DNA of 64,000 bases. Source: Trichormus sp. M33_DOE_039. Its GTDB lineage: Bacteria; Cyanobacteriota; Cyanobacteriia; Cyanobacteriales; Nostocaceae. The DNA lies in assembly GCA_015296085.1 (NCBI GenBank), contig DVDT01000047.1:1-64000 (forward strand), in the 5' to 3' direction. The stretch's first letter is position 1, and the number at the start of each line of letters is the position of its first letter. This document shows positions 54,348-64,000 of the stretch, one piece after another. The notes beneath the pieces are model-generated. The model did not search any database and was not told the origin of the DNA. It saw only the letters and a list, made by a program, of their open reading frames with translations. Both the position numbers and the translations under genes were made by a program.

Positions 54348-56819
54348 CTAAGACTCAACACCTTGGGGTAACAATTCCCGACGCTGTTGAGAACTAACTT
54401 GGACATTCCCGTTTTCATCAACATCAACTAAGGCGACATCGCCATCTTTGATGCGACCAGAGAGAATTTCTTCCGCCAAGCTATCTTCTAACAAGCGCAT
54501 GATTGCACGGCGTAATGGTCTTGCACCGTAGCTGGGAGAGTAACCTTCTTGGATGAGGCGGTCTTTGAAGCGATCGCTTACTTCTAAGGTTATACCTTTC
54601 TCGGTCAAGCGACCAAATACTTCTTTGAGCATGATGTCCGCGATTTCGGTAACTTCCGCTTTGTTCAATTGACGGAAGACGATAATCTCATCTAGACGGT
54701 TGAGGAACTCTGGACGGAAGTACTGTTTGAGTTCTTCGTTCACCAAGTTCTTGATCCGGTTGTATTGAGATTCGCTTTGGTCTTCGCCAAACTCGAAACC
54801 GATACCACCGCCACCTTTTTCAATGACCTTAGAACCGATATTGGAGGTCAAAATCAGCAAGGTGTTCTTGAAGTCAACGGTGCGTCCTTTCGCATCTGTT
54901 AACCGACCGTCTTCTAAAATTTGCAGCAGCATATTGAAGACATCGGGGTGTGCTTTTTCGATTTCGTCAAACAGCACCACAGTGTAAGGACGACGGCGCA
55001 CAGCTTCGGTTAATTGTCCGCCTTCGTTATAACCAACGTAACCCGGAGGCGAACCGATCAATTTGCTGACGGTGTGGCGTTCCATATATTCGGACATATC
55101 CAGGCGGATCATTGCTTCTTCTGAACCGAAGAAGTAGGAAGCCAAGGATTTCGCCAACTCGGTTTTACCTACACCAGTCGGCCCGGAGAAGATAAAGCTA
55201 GCAATGGGTCGATTGGGATTTTTCAAACCGACACGCGCACGGCGAATAGCGCGGGAAACTGCTTTGACGGCATCTTCTTGACCGATGAGTCGCTGATGCA
55301 AGGTGTCTTCCATGTGCAGCAGTTTCTCAGATTCGGATTCGGTGAGTTTGTTCACCGGTACGCCTGTCCAGGAAGCGACGATGTGCGCAATGTCTTCTTC
55401 GGTGACTACGGGTTCTACGCCGTCACCGCCTGCACCGTTCGTCTTGCTTTGAGCGATCGCCCGAATTTCGGCTTTGATTTCCATTTCCCGATCGCGTAGT
55501 TCCCCAGCGCGGTCAAAGTCTTGGGAACGGACAGCATCATCTTTTTCTTTTAAGATTTGGCGCAGTTCTTTATCTAACTCTTTGGCTGCGGGGGGCAATT
55601 GGGAGTTAATTAACCGCACACGAGAACCAGCTTCATCAATCAAGTCGATGGCTTTGTCTGGCAGATAGCGATCGCTAATATAACGATCAGATAATTTCGC
55701 TGCTGCGACTAAAGCTTCATCGGAGATTTTCAGCTTGTGGTGTTGCTCGTAGCGATCGCGCAAACCATATAAAATTTCTATTGTTTCATCGACGGAAGGC
55801 TCACCTACCATTACTGGTTGGAAGCGGCGTTCTAACGCAGCGTCCCGTTCAATGTGCTTGCGGTACTCATCTAAGGTTGTCGCGCCGATGCACTGCAATT
55901 CACCTCTAGCCAAAGCTGGTTTGAGGATATTCGCCGCATCAATCGCCCCTTCGGCTGCACCTGCACCAATAAGGGTGTGTACTTCGTCTATTACCAGAAT
56001 TACATTACCCGCTTGCCGAATCTCATCCATGATTTTCTTCAAGCGTTCTTCAAATTCACCCCGGTATTTCGTACCTGCAACCAGCAAACCGATATCTAAG
56101 GTGACGACACGCTTATCTTCTAAGATGTCGGGGACATCTTTATTAGCAATGCGTGTTGCTAGACCTTCGGCGATCGCGGTCTTACCAACCCCAGGTTCAC
56201 CAATTAATACTGGATTATTTTTTGTCCGGCGACCCAATATTTGAATCACACGCTCGATTTCCTTGGCGCGTCCCACCACGGGATCGAGCTTGTTATCCGT
56301 GGCCATTTGGGTCAGGTTCGAGCCAAATTCATCCAATGTTGGTGTTTTAGTGCGTCCAGATGAACCGGTCGCTGAAACCTCGGCGGTTTCTCCCAACATC
56401 CGAATGACTTGGGTTCTGACCTTCGATAGATCCACCCCCAGGTTTTCTAGCACCCTGGCTGCCACACCTTCCCCTTCCCGGATCAGGCCCAACAGCAGAT
56501 GCTCGGTGCCAATGTAGTTATGCCCTAATTGGCGCGCTTCTTCTAGGGATAGTTCCAGAACCCGCTTTGCCCGTGGCGTAAACGGAATTTCCACGGCCAC
56601 AAAGCCCGAACCCCGGCCTATGATTTTTTCTACTTCAATGCGGGCATCTTTGAGATTGACACCCATTGATTTCAGCACCTTGGCCGCAACTCCCGTGCCT
56701 TCCCCAATCAGACCCAGGAGGATCTGCTCGGTTCCAACGAAGTTGTGACCTAAACGGCGGGCCTCTTCTTGGGCCAGCATGATTACCTTAATGGCTTTTT
56801 CTGTGAAGCGTTCAAACAT
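54348..56819 (-). CDS. clpC: ATP-dependent Clp protease ATP-binding subunit ClpC
   Basis: An 823-residue Hsp100 AAA+ unfoldase that feeds substrates to the ClpP/ClpR protease in the cytosol and is essential in cyanobacteria. Two N-terminal Clp repeats (about 1-145, [20 protein letters not shown]), AAA1 with Walker A GEPGVGKT, a UVR-type linker ([19 protein letters not shown]) and AAA2 with GPTGVGKT are in order. I start at ATG 56819, since the family begins with MFERFTEKA; the upstream in-frame codons to 56867 lack homology. A terminator follows at 54270-54311. The gene is monocistronic. Confidence 0.97.
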   Translation of the reverse strand: MFERFTEKAIKVIMLAQEEARRLGHNFVGTEQILLGLIGEGTGVAAKVLKSMGVNLKDARIEVEKIIGRGSGFVAVEIPFTPRAKRVLELSLEEARQLGHNYIGTEHLLLGLIREGEGVAARVLENLGVDLSKVRTQVIRMLGETAEVSATGSSGRTKTPTLDEFGSNLTQMATDNKLDPVVGRAKEIERVIQILGRRTKNNPVLIGEPGVGKTAIAEGLATRIANKDVPDILEDKRVVTLDIGLLVAGTKYRGEFEERLKKIMDEIRQAGNVILVIDEVHTLIGAGAAEGAIDAANILKPALARGELQCIGATTLDEYRKHIERDAALERRFQPVMVGEPSVDETIEILYGLRDRYEQHHKLKISDEALVAAAKLSDRYISDRYLPDKAIDLIDEAGSRVRLINSQLPPAAKELDKELRQILKEKDDAVRSQDFDRAGELRDREMEIKAEIRAIAQSKTNGAGGDGVEPVVTEEDIAHIVASWTGVPVNKLTESESEKLLHMEDTLHQRLIGQEDAVKAVSRAIRRARVGLKNPNRPIASFIFSGPTGVGKTELAKSLASYFFGSEEAMIRLDMSEYMERHTVSKLIGSPPGYVGYNEGGQLTEAVRRRPYTVVLFDEIEKAHPDVFNMLLQILEDGRLTDAKGRTVDFKNTLLILTSNIGSKVIEKGGGGIGFEFGEDQSESQYNRIKNLVNEELKQYFRPEFLNRLDEIIVFRQLNKAEVTEIADIMLKEVFGRLTEKGITLEVSDRFKDRLIQEGYSPSYGARPLRRAIMRLLEDSLAEEILSGRIKDGDVALVDVDENGNVQVSSQQRRELLPQGVES

Positions 56820-57541
56820 GGCATTTTTCCCATCACCTGCGTCGTGCCGGTACGCTGATTTTAGCACAGGCTAATTGGCTGGATGCCTGTATAAAGATAA
56901 TAAACATCCAGGAACTATCACCCAAGTTGATAGGCTAACTATTATTCATTTATTGCTTTTTATTTGACTGCTGTACTGAGGAGTTTGAATTTATCAGCAT
57001 TTCTAGGCTTGACTTACATACAGCAGGCTACCAAGTTGAAAATTTAATTAAGCAGTCACAAATGTTTATTATTAACACAAGTCGTGTTCAATAGTCAATT
57101 TTTTTAACAAAAACATATATTATTTAAAATAAGTTAACTAATAACATTAGAAATTTTAATCATTAAAATCGGACAAAATTTAAATTTTTCTCATTAATCG
57201 AAAAATGCTATTAACAACAGCAACATCATTTATTTCGTGGCTTCTCCCAGCTAAAAAATAACAATCATTATTAATTGTGTGCGTGATTAGTTGAAATCAA
57301 TCAACAATAAATAGTATCGAGGTCTTGATTGTAAAAATTGTTATTCTTGGGAGTTTAAAATACAGAAAGCAGAATAATTACAGAATAACAGATAACTTTG
57401 ATACAAAATGCTCAAAATAACTTAATAGTTATTTGCCCTACACAGGATGTGAGATTAGCCTCAAAATTACTGTAGAGACGCGATGAATCACGTCTCTACA
57501 GAGCAAGTATTTATAGTTATTGCTATTTAATATAGTCTTAG
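56820..57541. other. Long AT-rich intergenic region upstream of clpC
   Basis: It holds the clpC promoter and leader, and the palindromic repeat at 57470-57501. The stretch 57060-57360 is very AT-rich and carries no ORF. No RNA gene is recognised. Confidence 0.5.
57470..57501. repeat. TGTAGAGACG inverted repeat (dispersed family)
   Basis: CTGTAGAGACG (57470-57480) and CGTCTCTACAG (57491-57501) are perfect 11-bp arms around a 10-base centre. The arms match those of the element at 50750-50779, so both belong to one dispersed palindromic repeat family. Confidence 0.8.
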
Positions 57542-57901
57542 CTAAATGCTGCGATGAATTATAGAAATTATCAGACCGATACAACCCAAGAGTCCCGATG
57601 GAATAGTGATAATTCCACCCCAAGCACCAATAAATATCATTCCTGTAACCAACTCTCCCATCTGGGGATTGTCAGGACATTTATACGATATGCCAACACC
57701 TATCTCGTTTTGACAACCAAAGCGTTGAATTAAAATTAGGCCTATCCAGCCGATAACTAGCGGAGAAATACCGTAGAGAATGCAAACACCGAGCAGAACT
57801 AGCTGCCAACTCGCTGCTAGAGAATAGTATATGGCGATCGCAGCTAGCCCTGGCCCAAAAAGCAGCAGTAACAATAGACAAAACGGGTAAACAATAACCA
57901 T
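57542..57901 (-). CDS. Small hypothetical membrane protein
   Basis: About 119 residues from ATG 57901 (TTG 57952 would add 17). Three hydrophobic segments at about 3-22, 30-60 and 85-115 (CLLLLLLFGPGLAAIAIYYS; GISPLVIGWIGLILI; GAWGGIITIPSGLLGCIGLI) indicate a polytopic membrane protein. I do not recognise it. It lies downstream of pth with a gap of 90 bases. Confidence 0.55.
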   Translation of the reverse strand: MVIVYPFCLLLLLLFGPGLAAIAIYYSLAASWQLVLLGVCILYGISPLVIGWIGLILIQRFGCQNEIGVGISYKCPDNPQMGELVTGMIFIGAWGGIITIPSGLLGCIGLIISIIHRSI

Positions 57902-57990
57902 AAATATAGTAGTCTGCCTAAAATGTGCATAAGTGACTACCGCTTTTGGCAATAAAGTTCCGCAGATGTTGGTTGAGGCTCCCCAGCAAT

Positions 57991-58632
57991 TTAAGATTGA
58001 GAAACCTCAATAGTCCGGCTATTACAACGGTTCATAGCCTTTTCCACTCCTTGTTTAAGGCTCAGTTCCACACATTCAACCACAAACTGGAGTACAAGCG
58101 ACATCAATTGAGTCTCGGCTGTGGTAAACCTTCCTAAAACATAGGAAACAGTATCTGAGTTATCGTTACTAGCCGCATTTTTGGGTTTGCCAATACCAAT
58201 ACGTAACCGGGGGAAATTTTGTGTATTTAGATGAGCGATCGCACTCTTCATTCCATTATGCCCTCCAGCCGAACCAGATAAACGCAGACGCGTCTTTCCC
58301 AGAGGCAAATCCATATCATCATAAATTACCAGCACAGACTCAGGCGGTAACTTATACCAACTTGTTACTGCTTGTATAGACTGTCCTGAGCGATTCATAT
58401 AAGTTAACGGCTTGAGTAGGCGGATTTTGTAACCTCCTGGTGCAGTCCCTTCGCCGAATTCTCCTTGGAATTTGCGATTTTCTGTCAAGGAAATTTGCCA
58501 GGAACGAGCCAGCGCATCAACAGCCCCAAAGCCGATATTATGGCGAGTTTGGTCATATTTAGGCTCTGGATTCCCCAAGCCAACAATGAGTTGAGGAATC
58601 ACTAAAGCCGATGGTGTCACAACTTCTGTCAT
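57991..58632 (-). CDS. pth: Peptidyl-tRNA hydrolase
   Basis: A 213-residue Pth releasing tRNA from prematurely dropped peptidyl-tRNA. The catalytic His is in DQTRHNIGF, with IVGLGNPEPKYD before it and YDDMDLPLGKTRLR and GGHNGMKSAI after, all family hallmarks. The core starts near residue 14; ATG 58632 is preferred to the TTG at 58644. The C-terminus is about 15 residues longer than in E. coli. tatA lies 30 bases upstream on the same strand, so they are co-transcribed. Confidence 0.95.
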   Translation of the reverse strand: MTEVVTPSALVIPQLIVGLGNPEPKYDQTRHNIGFGAVDALARSWQISLTENRKFQGEFGEGTAPGGYKIRLLKPLTYMNRSGQSIQAVTSWYKLPPESVLVIYDDMDLPLGKTRLRLSGSAGGHNGMKSAIAHLNTQNFPRLRIGIGKPKNAASNDNSDTVSYVLGRFTTAETQLMSLVLQFVVECVELSLKQGVEKAMNRCNSRTIEVSQS

Positions 58633-58662
58633 GTTCTTTGTCAATCAATTCGCAGCAGTTAC

Positions 58663-58935
58663 TTAAGCGGCTGAAGAAGAACCAGCATTATCCTGCTCCG
58701 ATTTAATTCCCTCAATTTGCTTAGGTTCAAGTTCCGCAGTTGTTTTGACAGCCTGTTCTAATTGTTCAGCTTCCCGCTTAAATTCAGATTGAAACTCATT
58801 AGAAGCTTCTTGAAAACCGCGAATTGCTTTCCCTAAACTCCGGCCAATTTCTGGCAACTTCTTAGGGCCAAAGACCAACAAAGCCACAACCATAATTAGA
58901 GCCATTTCCGGTAAACCAATACCAAAAATATTCAC
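58663..58935 (-). CDS. tatA: Sec-independent protein translocase TatA/E
   Basis: A 90-residue TatA-type protein: one N-terminal transmembrane helix (about 7-21, EMALIMVVALLVFGP), the hinge FGPKKLPEIGRSLGKAIRGF and an amphipathic helix, then a charged tail. With TatC it forms the twin-arginine pore in the thylakoid and cytoplasmic membranes. TatA and TatB types are hard to separate by eye; the short length favours TatA. It precedes pth and follows psbH. Confidence 0.92.
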   Translation of the reverse strand: MNIFGIGLPEMALIMVVALLVFGPKKLPEIGRSLGKAIRGFQEASNEFQSEFKREAEQLEQAVKTTAELEPKQIEGIKSEQDNAGSSSAA

Positions 58936-59065
58936 GCGGTTTCTCCTCTCTATAATATGTATGTATCTATTAAAGGGGCATGGAAATATAGAAGTCGGAA
59001 GTTAATTACTCCCCAGTCCCCAATCCCCCACTTATTAAGACTAACTTTTTCAGGGGCAAAGGCAC

Positions 59066-59088
59066 AAAAAAACCCGGATAAACCGGGT
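59066..59088 (-). terminator. Intrinsic terminator of psbH
   Basis: On the minus strand ACCCGG and CCGGGT pair around a 5-base loop and run into TTTTTTT (59066-59072). It is 40 bases beyond the psbH stop, separating psbH from tatA. Confidence 0.82.
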
Positions 59089-59130
59089 ATGTGTTTTTTA
59101 GGTATAACAGCTTAGTTGCTGTATGTTCGA

Positions 59131-59334
59131 TTAACCACCTAAACTACGCCAATCAACCAAGACATCTTGAATCACGATTGACTTGTTGTAAAGTTGCAGA
59201 ATAATCAGCAAAAACACGAAAAATAGCCCCATAAAAATAGCCATTACAGGAGTTGTTCCCCAGCCAGGAGCTACTTTACCATACTCAGAATTTAAAGGTC
59301 GCAGGATATCTCCCAACCTAGTCCGTTGTGCCAT
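59131..59334 (-). CDS. psbH: Photosystem II reaction centre protein H
   Basis: A 67-residue PSII subunit with the cytoplasmic/stromal N-terminus [20 protein letters not shown], one transmembrane helix (about 28-50) and a lumenal tail [14 protein letters not shown]. It stabilises the PSII core near CP47 and the QB site. ATG 59334. psbN is divergent, 85 bases from start to start, as in other cyanobacteria. Confidence 0.97.
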   Translation of the reverse strand: MAQRTRLGDILRPLNSEYGKVAPGWGTTPVMAIFMGLFFVFLLIILQLYNKSIVIQDVLVDWRSLGG

Positions 59335-59419
59335 AGTTCACCTAAGATTAGTTGCCAAAGCTTTTTTTAATCTTCTGTAATATTCTATAAGAATACCACT
59401 CATCATCTATAAAACACTT

Positions 59420-59551
59420 ATGGAACCCGCAATAGTTCTTATCATTTCTGTAGCTGCCGCCGTCATTGGGGTCACTGGGTATGGGATTTATGTCTCCTTT
59501 GGCCCTCCTAGTAAGGAATTGGCAGATCCTTTTGAGGATCATGAAGACTAG
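59420..59551 (+). CDS. psbN: PsbN protein (PSII assembly factor)
   Basis: A 43-codon gene that is below common ORF cut-offs. The translation starts MEPAIVLIISVAAAVIGVTG and ends with FEDHED; GYGIYVSFGPPSKELADPFE between them is the conserved psbN signature. The product has one membrane helix (about 4-26). PsbN is needed for PSII assembly and repair but is not a stable subunit. Its position opposite psbH is the standard arrangement. ATG 59420, stop 59549-59551. Confidence 0.95.
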   Translation: MEPAIVLIISVAAAVIGVTGYGIYVSFGPPSKELADPFEDHED

Positions 59552-59742
59552 GAATGAGGTATGGGGAATGGGCTTCCGCTGTGAGCATCAGCGACTCGAC
59601 TGAGGCTTCACCGAACGTCCGAACGGGAATGGGGAATGGGAGACAAGGTAAATTTTACCCCAATGCCCAACGACTGCAGTTGCTTCATTTGGGGAGACCC
59701 CTGCTACCCGTCACGCCTCCCCAATACCCCACTAAAAACGGT
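59552..59742. repeat. Repeat-rich spacer (GGGGAATGGG; CATCAGCGACTC)
   Basis: GGGGAATGGG words occur three times (about 59562, 59629 and 59637) around an insert with CGAACGTCCGAACG. The rest is C-rich with GGGAGACCCC. It looks like nested dispersed repeats; no gene is supported. Confidence 0.5.
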
Positions 59743-62700
59743 CTAAGGTATAGCATTCAGCACATGAAAACTGGCTATTTTCCAAGGTGAAATTGTAGAT
59801 TTTTGTTGCTGAGATGAGAATTCACTGCTAGGACGCTCTAATAAATCTACTGGTTCACCTAGGATTAAACTTAAATCACTCTGTAAAGATAACTCTGCTG
59901 TAGTTCCCTGAGATTCGTAACACCGGAGAATTAATTTATCTGGTTCGTCCTCAGATGGTTTGACAGCCATTAAAACTAGATTTTCGGCTGATAAATTTAA
60001 GAAACTTACCTTGTCTTGCTGAGGGAGTGGGTAGCGGGTGGAGACGCGATTAATTGCCTCTGTACTAGGGAGTGGGGAGTGAAGAGTAGAACTAAATATC
60101 ACTCGCATCGGGACATTTAATTCATAACCCCGTTTTACAGTCTGGGCGGATTCCCAGCTACCAGCGTGAGGATACAAAGCATACGTAAATTCATGTAAGC
60201 CTCGGTCGGCTATTGGGTCTGGCCAGTAAGGACTGCGTAAGAGAGTGAGGCGTAGTTGTTGGGGTTGTGCATCGTAACCATATTTACAATCATTGAGCAA
60301 ACTAACACCGTAAATATCTTCGTTAGTTGTTGCCGTTAAATCAGCCCAACGTAAAGCGGGAACTTCCCATTTGGCTTTGGCTTGGGGGTTTTCTGGTCGG
60401 GTGGGGCGACGAATCGCACCACAGGGAATTTCATAAGTAGCAAAGTCGGATGTCACAGAAAGAGGAAAAGCGGTTTTCACCAAAACGTGATTTTCTTGCC
60501 AGTTCACTCTAGAAGTGATTTTTAATAGGGGTGAACCTGCTGACAAAATATAATCTTGGCAAAATTCTGATTCTCCCAACTGACGCACCACACGCAGACG
60601 ACTCTGCACAAGTCCTTGTTCAAGCCACGTAATAGATTTCAGGTGAGTGGCGGGTAGAGGATGCTGGCTGTAATTGGGGTCTATATTCCAAGCATCCCAA
60701 TATTGCCCACTGTCTTTAAAACCTTGTAATTGATTACCTGCCCCATTCAAGATTTCCCGTTGATGGGTTTTGTCAAACACACTCGATAAATCTCCTGTGT
60801 CGGGGTCTACGATAACCAGCAGGTACTCGTTTTCTAGAATGAATTCTGCCGATGTGGGCAATGTGGAAGATGGGGAAGATTTGGGGGAAAGCCAAAATAC
60901 GCGGTAGCCTACAGGGGGAATCTCGGTGGCGAGGAAAAGTAGAGTTGAGTGTTCAGATAATTGCGAGATGATTGGCTGGCCTGTTGTATCGTAGACTTGC
61001 CACTGTTGATTGGCGGTGGGTAAGGTGACAGAGACTACCTCGGAGCGTTGCCAATTGAGAGAGTTAAAAACGAAAATTGGTAAACTATTGGGATTGGGTG
61101 GCTCTGGTAAGGTAAAGTGGGATGCGATCGCTTCTAATGATTCCTGTAATATCTTCGTTCCTGCTTGCTCAACTTGTTGCCATTCTGGTAAGGCATCCAG
61201 ATAAACTTGAGTAATAGAAGAACCCGGTAAAATATCGTGAAATTGATTAAATAAGACTTGCTTCCAAGCTGTTTCGATTTCGGTTTTGGGATATTCGACA
61301 CCACAAATTACTTTCGCGAAAGTAGCAAACAATTCAGCTTGATAGAGTAAATTTTCACTACTCCGATTCCAGCGTTTTTGGTCGGCGTGGGTAGTATAAC
61401 AGCCACGATGGAACTCTAAATATAGTTCATCATCCCAAATTGGAAATGAGGGACTGGGGATTGGGGATTCGGGACTGGGGACTGGGGAAGAAAATTTCTC
61501 CTCTGCTTCCGTTCGGCTGACGCTCACGGCGGAAGCCTGCACCCTGCCTTCTGCCTCAATTTCCTGGAGATATCTTTCCGCTGTGATAAATTCTAAATCG
61601 GGGAAAAAGGGCGAATTTTGCCAGCGTTGGGCGGTTTCTAACATATCACGGGTAGGGCCGCCGCCGTGGTCGCCAACGCCAGGAAGCCAAAGAGATGCGG
61701 TTAAATTTGTTTGAGCTTGCCATTCTAGAGAGTAGGCTGCCATTTTTATAGGATCAATACCTTCGCCAACTGGTGCAGACATATAACTAAATACTTGGCT
61801 ACCATCAGGCGATCGCCACCAAAAAGCCCCATAATCAAATTTATTAGTATCGTTCCACCGGAGTTTTTGGGTAACAAAGTATTTAATGCCAGCCTGATGT
61901 AAAAACTGGGGTAACGTGGCACAAAAGCCAAAGGTATCAGGAACCCAAATTACATTCGTCAGCTTGCCGAATTTTTCTTGAGTGTAGCGTTGACCATACA
62001 ATAGCTGACGCACTAAAGATTCCCCAGATGGTAAGTTTAAATCTGGTTCTACCCAAAAACCACCGACAATTTCCCACATTCCATCAACAACTTTTTGTTG
62101 AATCGTTTGAAATAAATCTGGGCGATGTTCTTCAACCCAAGCATAAAGAGCGGGAGTGGAATGACAGAAAATTAGTTCGGGAAAATCTTGTTGTAATTTC
62201 AGAACTGATTCAAAGGTGTTTTGGGCTGCCTTCCAAGTTTCGCTGACAGGCCACAACCATGCTAAATCTAAGTGGGCGTGTCCTAGTAAGTAGATTTTAT
62301 CTAGGAATTGAGATGTATGCAGCTCATTAATCAGGCGTTGACGTAGGGTGATGAGAGTTTCAGGTGTGTGAGCAGGAAATTGATTGATGATAGATGTTAA
62401 GGTGTCTAGTTTTTCTGGGGTGAATTTTTCTAGATATAGCTGCAATATTGCCAACTCATCAGCGACAAAACCGGGATCGTGATAATTATAATCTGTAGAC
62501 TCGTATAACAGGAGCGATCGCACCAACGCACCATCACAATGTCCCGGACTGACTAACCGCAAAGCCACGGTGAATTCTTCCCCTGGTGTCACCTCTCGAC
62601 TCAGCAGGATTCTAGGCGCGCAATCAAATAAATCACCTTCTAAGACTAATTCCCCATTCACATAAATCTTGGCTGAGTCTGCCCACCACAGCAATGACAA

Positions 62701-62985
62701 CCGCAAAGATAAACCCGCCACAGGATACCCGTGTAAACTTTGAGGAACTGTGAAGTTTTGGGCTAGCCACAAGACTTTTTGTCCACTTGTCCATGCGATG
62801 TTACCTTTAGCGTTTAACTCGATAGGTTGCCAATCAGACCAATTTGAGATGGGAAAACCAGTAATTTCTCTATCAACTTCTAGCTGTAACCAAGTAGACT
62901 GAGTATTAACTTGACAGTAATCGCGTAATTTAGCGATCGCATCTGAGATTAATTCTTTCTGGGGATAAGATACGGGAGTAGTCAT
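59743..62985 (-). CDS. GH38 alpha-mannosidase
   Basis: A 1080-residue GH38 enzyme, cytosolic without signal peptide. Residues 1-170 are a beta-rich N-domain; the catalytic barrel has GHAHLDLAWLWP (zinc ligands His238 and Asp240) and VPDTFGF with nucleophile Asp350, and WVEPD near 311-315. The central helical and C-terminal beta domains follow. It removes alpha-linked mannose; the physiological substrate is unknown. An in-frame insert (about 61447-61560) encodes a Ser/Pro/Glu-rich stretch of intergenic-repeat sequence between the barrel and the middle domain. ATG 62985. Confidence 0.92.
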   Translation of the reverse strand: MTTPVSYPQKELISDAIAKLRDYCQVNTQSTWLQLEVDREITGFPISNWSDWQPIELNAKGNIAWTSGQKVLWLAQNFTVPQSLHGYPVAGLSLRLSLLWWADSAKIYVNGELVLEGDLFDCAPRILLSREVTPGEEFTVALRLVSPGHCDGALVRSLLLYESTDYNYHDPGFVADELAILQLYLEKFTPEKLDTLTSIINQFPAHTPETLITLRQRLINELHTSQFLDKIYLLGHAHLDLAWLWPVSETWKAAQNTFESVLKLQQDFPELIFCHSTPALYAWVEEHRPDLFQTIQQKVVDGMWEIVGGFWVEPDLNLPSGESLVRQLLYGQRYTQEKFGKLTNVIWVPDTFGFCATLPQFLHQAGIKYFVTQKLRWNDTNKFDYGAFWWRSPDGSQVFSYMSAPVGEGIDPIKMAAYSLEWQAQTNLTASLWLPGVGDHGGGPTRDMLETAQRWQNSPFFPDLEFITAERYLQEIEAEGRVQASAVSVSRTEAEEKFSSPVPSPESPIPSPSFPIWDDELYLEFHRGCYTTHADQKRWNRSSENLLYQAELFATFAKVICGVEYPKTEIETAWKQVLFNQFHDILPGSSITQVYLDALPEWQQVEQAGTKILQESLEAIASHFTLPEPPNPNSLPIFVFNSLNWQRSEVVSVTLPTANQQWQVYDTTGQPIISQLSEHSTLLFLATEIPPVGYRVFWLSPKSSPSSTLPTSAEFILENEYLLVIVDPDTGDLSSVFDKTHQREILNGAGNQLQGFKDSGQYWDAWNIDPNYSQHPLPATHLKSITWLEQGLVQSRLRVVRQLGESEFCQDYILSAGSPLLKITSRVNWQENHVLVKTAFPLSVTSDFATYEIPCGAIRRPTRPENPQAKAKWEVPALRWADLTATTNEDIYGVSLLNDCKYGYDAQPQQLRLTLLRSPYWPDPIADRGLHEFTYALYPHAGSWESAQTVKRGYELNVPMRVIFSSTLHSPLPSTEAINRVSTRYPLPQQDKVSFLNLSAENLVLMAVKPSEDEPDKLILRCYESQGTTAELSLQSDLSLILGEPVDLLERPSSEFSSQQQKSTISPWKIASFHVLNAIP

Positions 62986-63160
62986 ATTTTCGTTAAGATT
63001 AAAGCAATTATGATAATTTGGCGTAAATCAAACCAGCTTATAAAATCAACAAAAAGTCAGAAAAATAAGCATTTTTTCTTTTGACTTTTGACATTTGACT
63101 TTTGACTTAAAATCTAGGAGTCTCACAAATTCATCAGGCTCAAATTCATTCTTTATTACC

Positions 63161-64000
63161 ATGTCTTCTGGTCGTTATCAAAGTAGACTCTTTAACTTTG
63201 TCCATCAGCACTCCCGGCGGTTGACATCACAGTGGGAACGCACCTTCCGACATTTACAAGTGGCTACTAAATGGGGTGTAGAAATATTACTGTATCCTGT
63301 ATACGTATTTTTGCAATCGGCTGATGCGGCTGTCAAAACGCTGTACTCTCAAGAACCTCCATCACAGCCAAAGTTATCGGCAAATCATAGCGATTCTGTA
63401 CCAGAAACTCCTCCCTCTGTTGATACACCGATTCAGCATGTACTGGAAGCTGTGCAGAATCTACCCAGTGAAGACACAAATGTTAATCAATTATGGCGAT
63501 CGCTAAAGTTACTGTGGTCGAAATTTTCCTATCATCTCACAACTAACTCCTCTAGTCCTCAAGCCTTAACCATTCCCAACAAAACTGCACAAAGTATTAC
63601 CCCTAACAGCCAAAATGATGTTATTAAACAGAGGCTCTCATTAGTGAGAGGAATCGCTACAAATTTGGTCAATCGGCGGTTGGTACTCATTAGCATCGAA
63701 AATGAAATTCTGGATATTTTGACAGCGCAACAACAAACAAAATTATCTACAAGAATTAATAGTGAAATTGCTCACTATTTTTATGACGAACAGTTACCTG
63801 AAGCTCAACATCAAAAACATTTACTACCAGAAATTGAGCGTGTCTTAGCTAAATTAACAGGCAATAATACCGTAAAAATCCCCTCACTCACTGCGGGAGT
63901 ACCTCAAGATTTACTAGATACCAGAAAAATTATTAACTCTCTAGACACAGCAGTCGCTCAATTAGAAGCCAAAACTATTGTTCCTAGCCAAGAAATAGTG
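63161..64000 (+). CDS. Unrecognised protein, 3' end outside the window
   Basis: An open frame of at least 280 codons begins at ATG 63161 and is still open at the window end. The first 50 residues are basic and aromatic (MSSGRYQSRLFNFVHQHSRR; WGVEILLYPVYVFLQSADAA) and could be membrane-associated; the rest is hydrophilic with a Pro/Ser-rich linker (about 70-90) and helical segments. I do not recognise a domain. It is divergent from the mannosidase gene across 175 bases. It is real in codon character but of unknown function. Confidence 0.65.
   Translation, partial: MSSGRYQSRLFNFVHQHSRRLTSQWERTFRHLQVATKWGVEILLYPVYVFLQSADAAVKTLYSQEPPSQPKLSANHSDSVPETPPSVDTPIQHVLEAVQNLPSEDTNVNQLWRSLKLLWSKFSYHLTTNSSSPQALTIPNKTAQSITPNSQNDVIKQRLSLVRGIATNLVNRRLVLISIENEILDILTAQQQTKLSTRINSEIAHYFYDEQLPEAQHQKHLLPEIERVLAKLTGNNTVKIPSLTAGVPQDLLDTRKIINSLDTAVAQLEAKTIVPSQEIV

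Noticed and set aside
55852-56244. 130-codon frame antisense to clpC
   Set aside because: It is the mirror of a highly conserved coding region with no independent start signals; several such shadows lie within clpC.

Overview
The window is chromosomal DNA of a filamentous, very probably heterocyst-forming cyanobacterium of the Nostoc/Anabaena group. The evidence is the many HIP1 octamers (GCGATCGC), photosystem genes (psbH, psbN, a psaB paralogue), cyanobacterial NDH-1 genes (ndhD, an ndhI paralogue), ftrV, and the short G-rich (GGGGATT) and heptameric (ACTAATG-like) intergenic repeats common in Nostocales. I see no prophage, transposase, rRNA operon or CRISPR array. It is mostly ordinary core genome with small accessory patches.

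Layout: 0-6.3 kb holds a dienelactone hydrolase, a phosphotransferase/kinase fusion, two membrane proteins, a decayed TrmH methyltransferase remnant and ftrV. 6.3-12 kb has a zinc-ribbon PP2C phosphatase, an NfeD/SPFH membrane pair, a Zur-like Fur regulator and purS-purQ. 12-18.4 kb is accessory: a large AT-rich protein with a degenerate restriction-type N-terminus, then a LysR regulator divergent from an SDR, an SMP-30-like protein and an ABM-domain protein. 18.4-27 kb has ndhD, thrB with a coiled-coil gene, a FecCD-type permease/ATPase pair, a MerR/GyrI-type regulator with a visible MerR-type promoter, tRNA-Met, a Nudix hydrolase and folK. 27-36.5 kb has a class A penicillin-binding protein, a GH13 enzyme, a subtilase followed by a stand-alone homologue of its own N-terminal region, glgC, a small kinase and a PLP enzyme.

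36.5-46.4 kb is signalling and metabolism: a PAS/GAF histidine kinase, a diguanylate cyclase with an ethylene-receptor-like membrane domain, a NurA nuclease, a HAD protein and a purple-acid-phosphatase-like enzyme. 46.4-50.7 kb is a photosynthetic cluster: DUF4142 protein, ndhI paralogue, a small PsaX-like protein and a solitary psaB paralogue with an altered FX loop. 50.9-54.3 kb has a pentapeptide-repeat protein, an FMN reductase, a TspO-like protein and a translationally coupled pair resembling the DUF6888/DUF6887 gene pair. 54.3-64 kb has clpC, pth, tatA, psbH divergent from psbN (too short for usual ORF cut-offs), a GH38 alpha-mannosidase and an unrecognised gene running off the end.

The most promising leads are (1) the subtilase plus free propeptide-like protein, (2) the PsaX-like/psaB2/ndhI cluster with a divergent iron-sulfur loop, (3) the extended DUF6888/DUF6887-like coupled pair, and (4) the ethylene-receptor-like diguanylate cyclase. 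Family assignments rest on motifs read by eye; no database search was possible.
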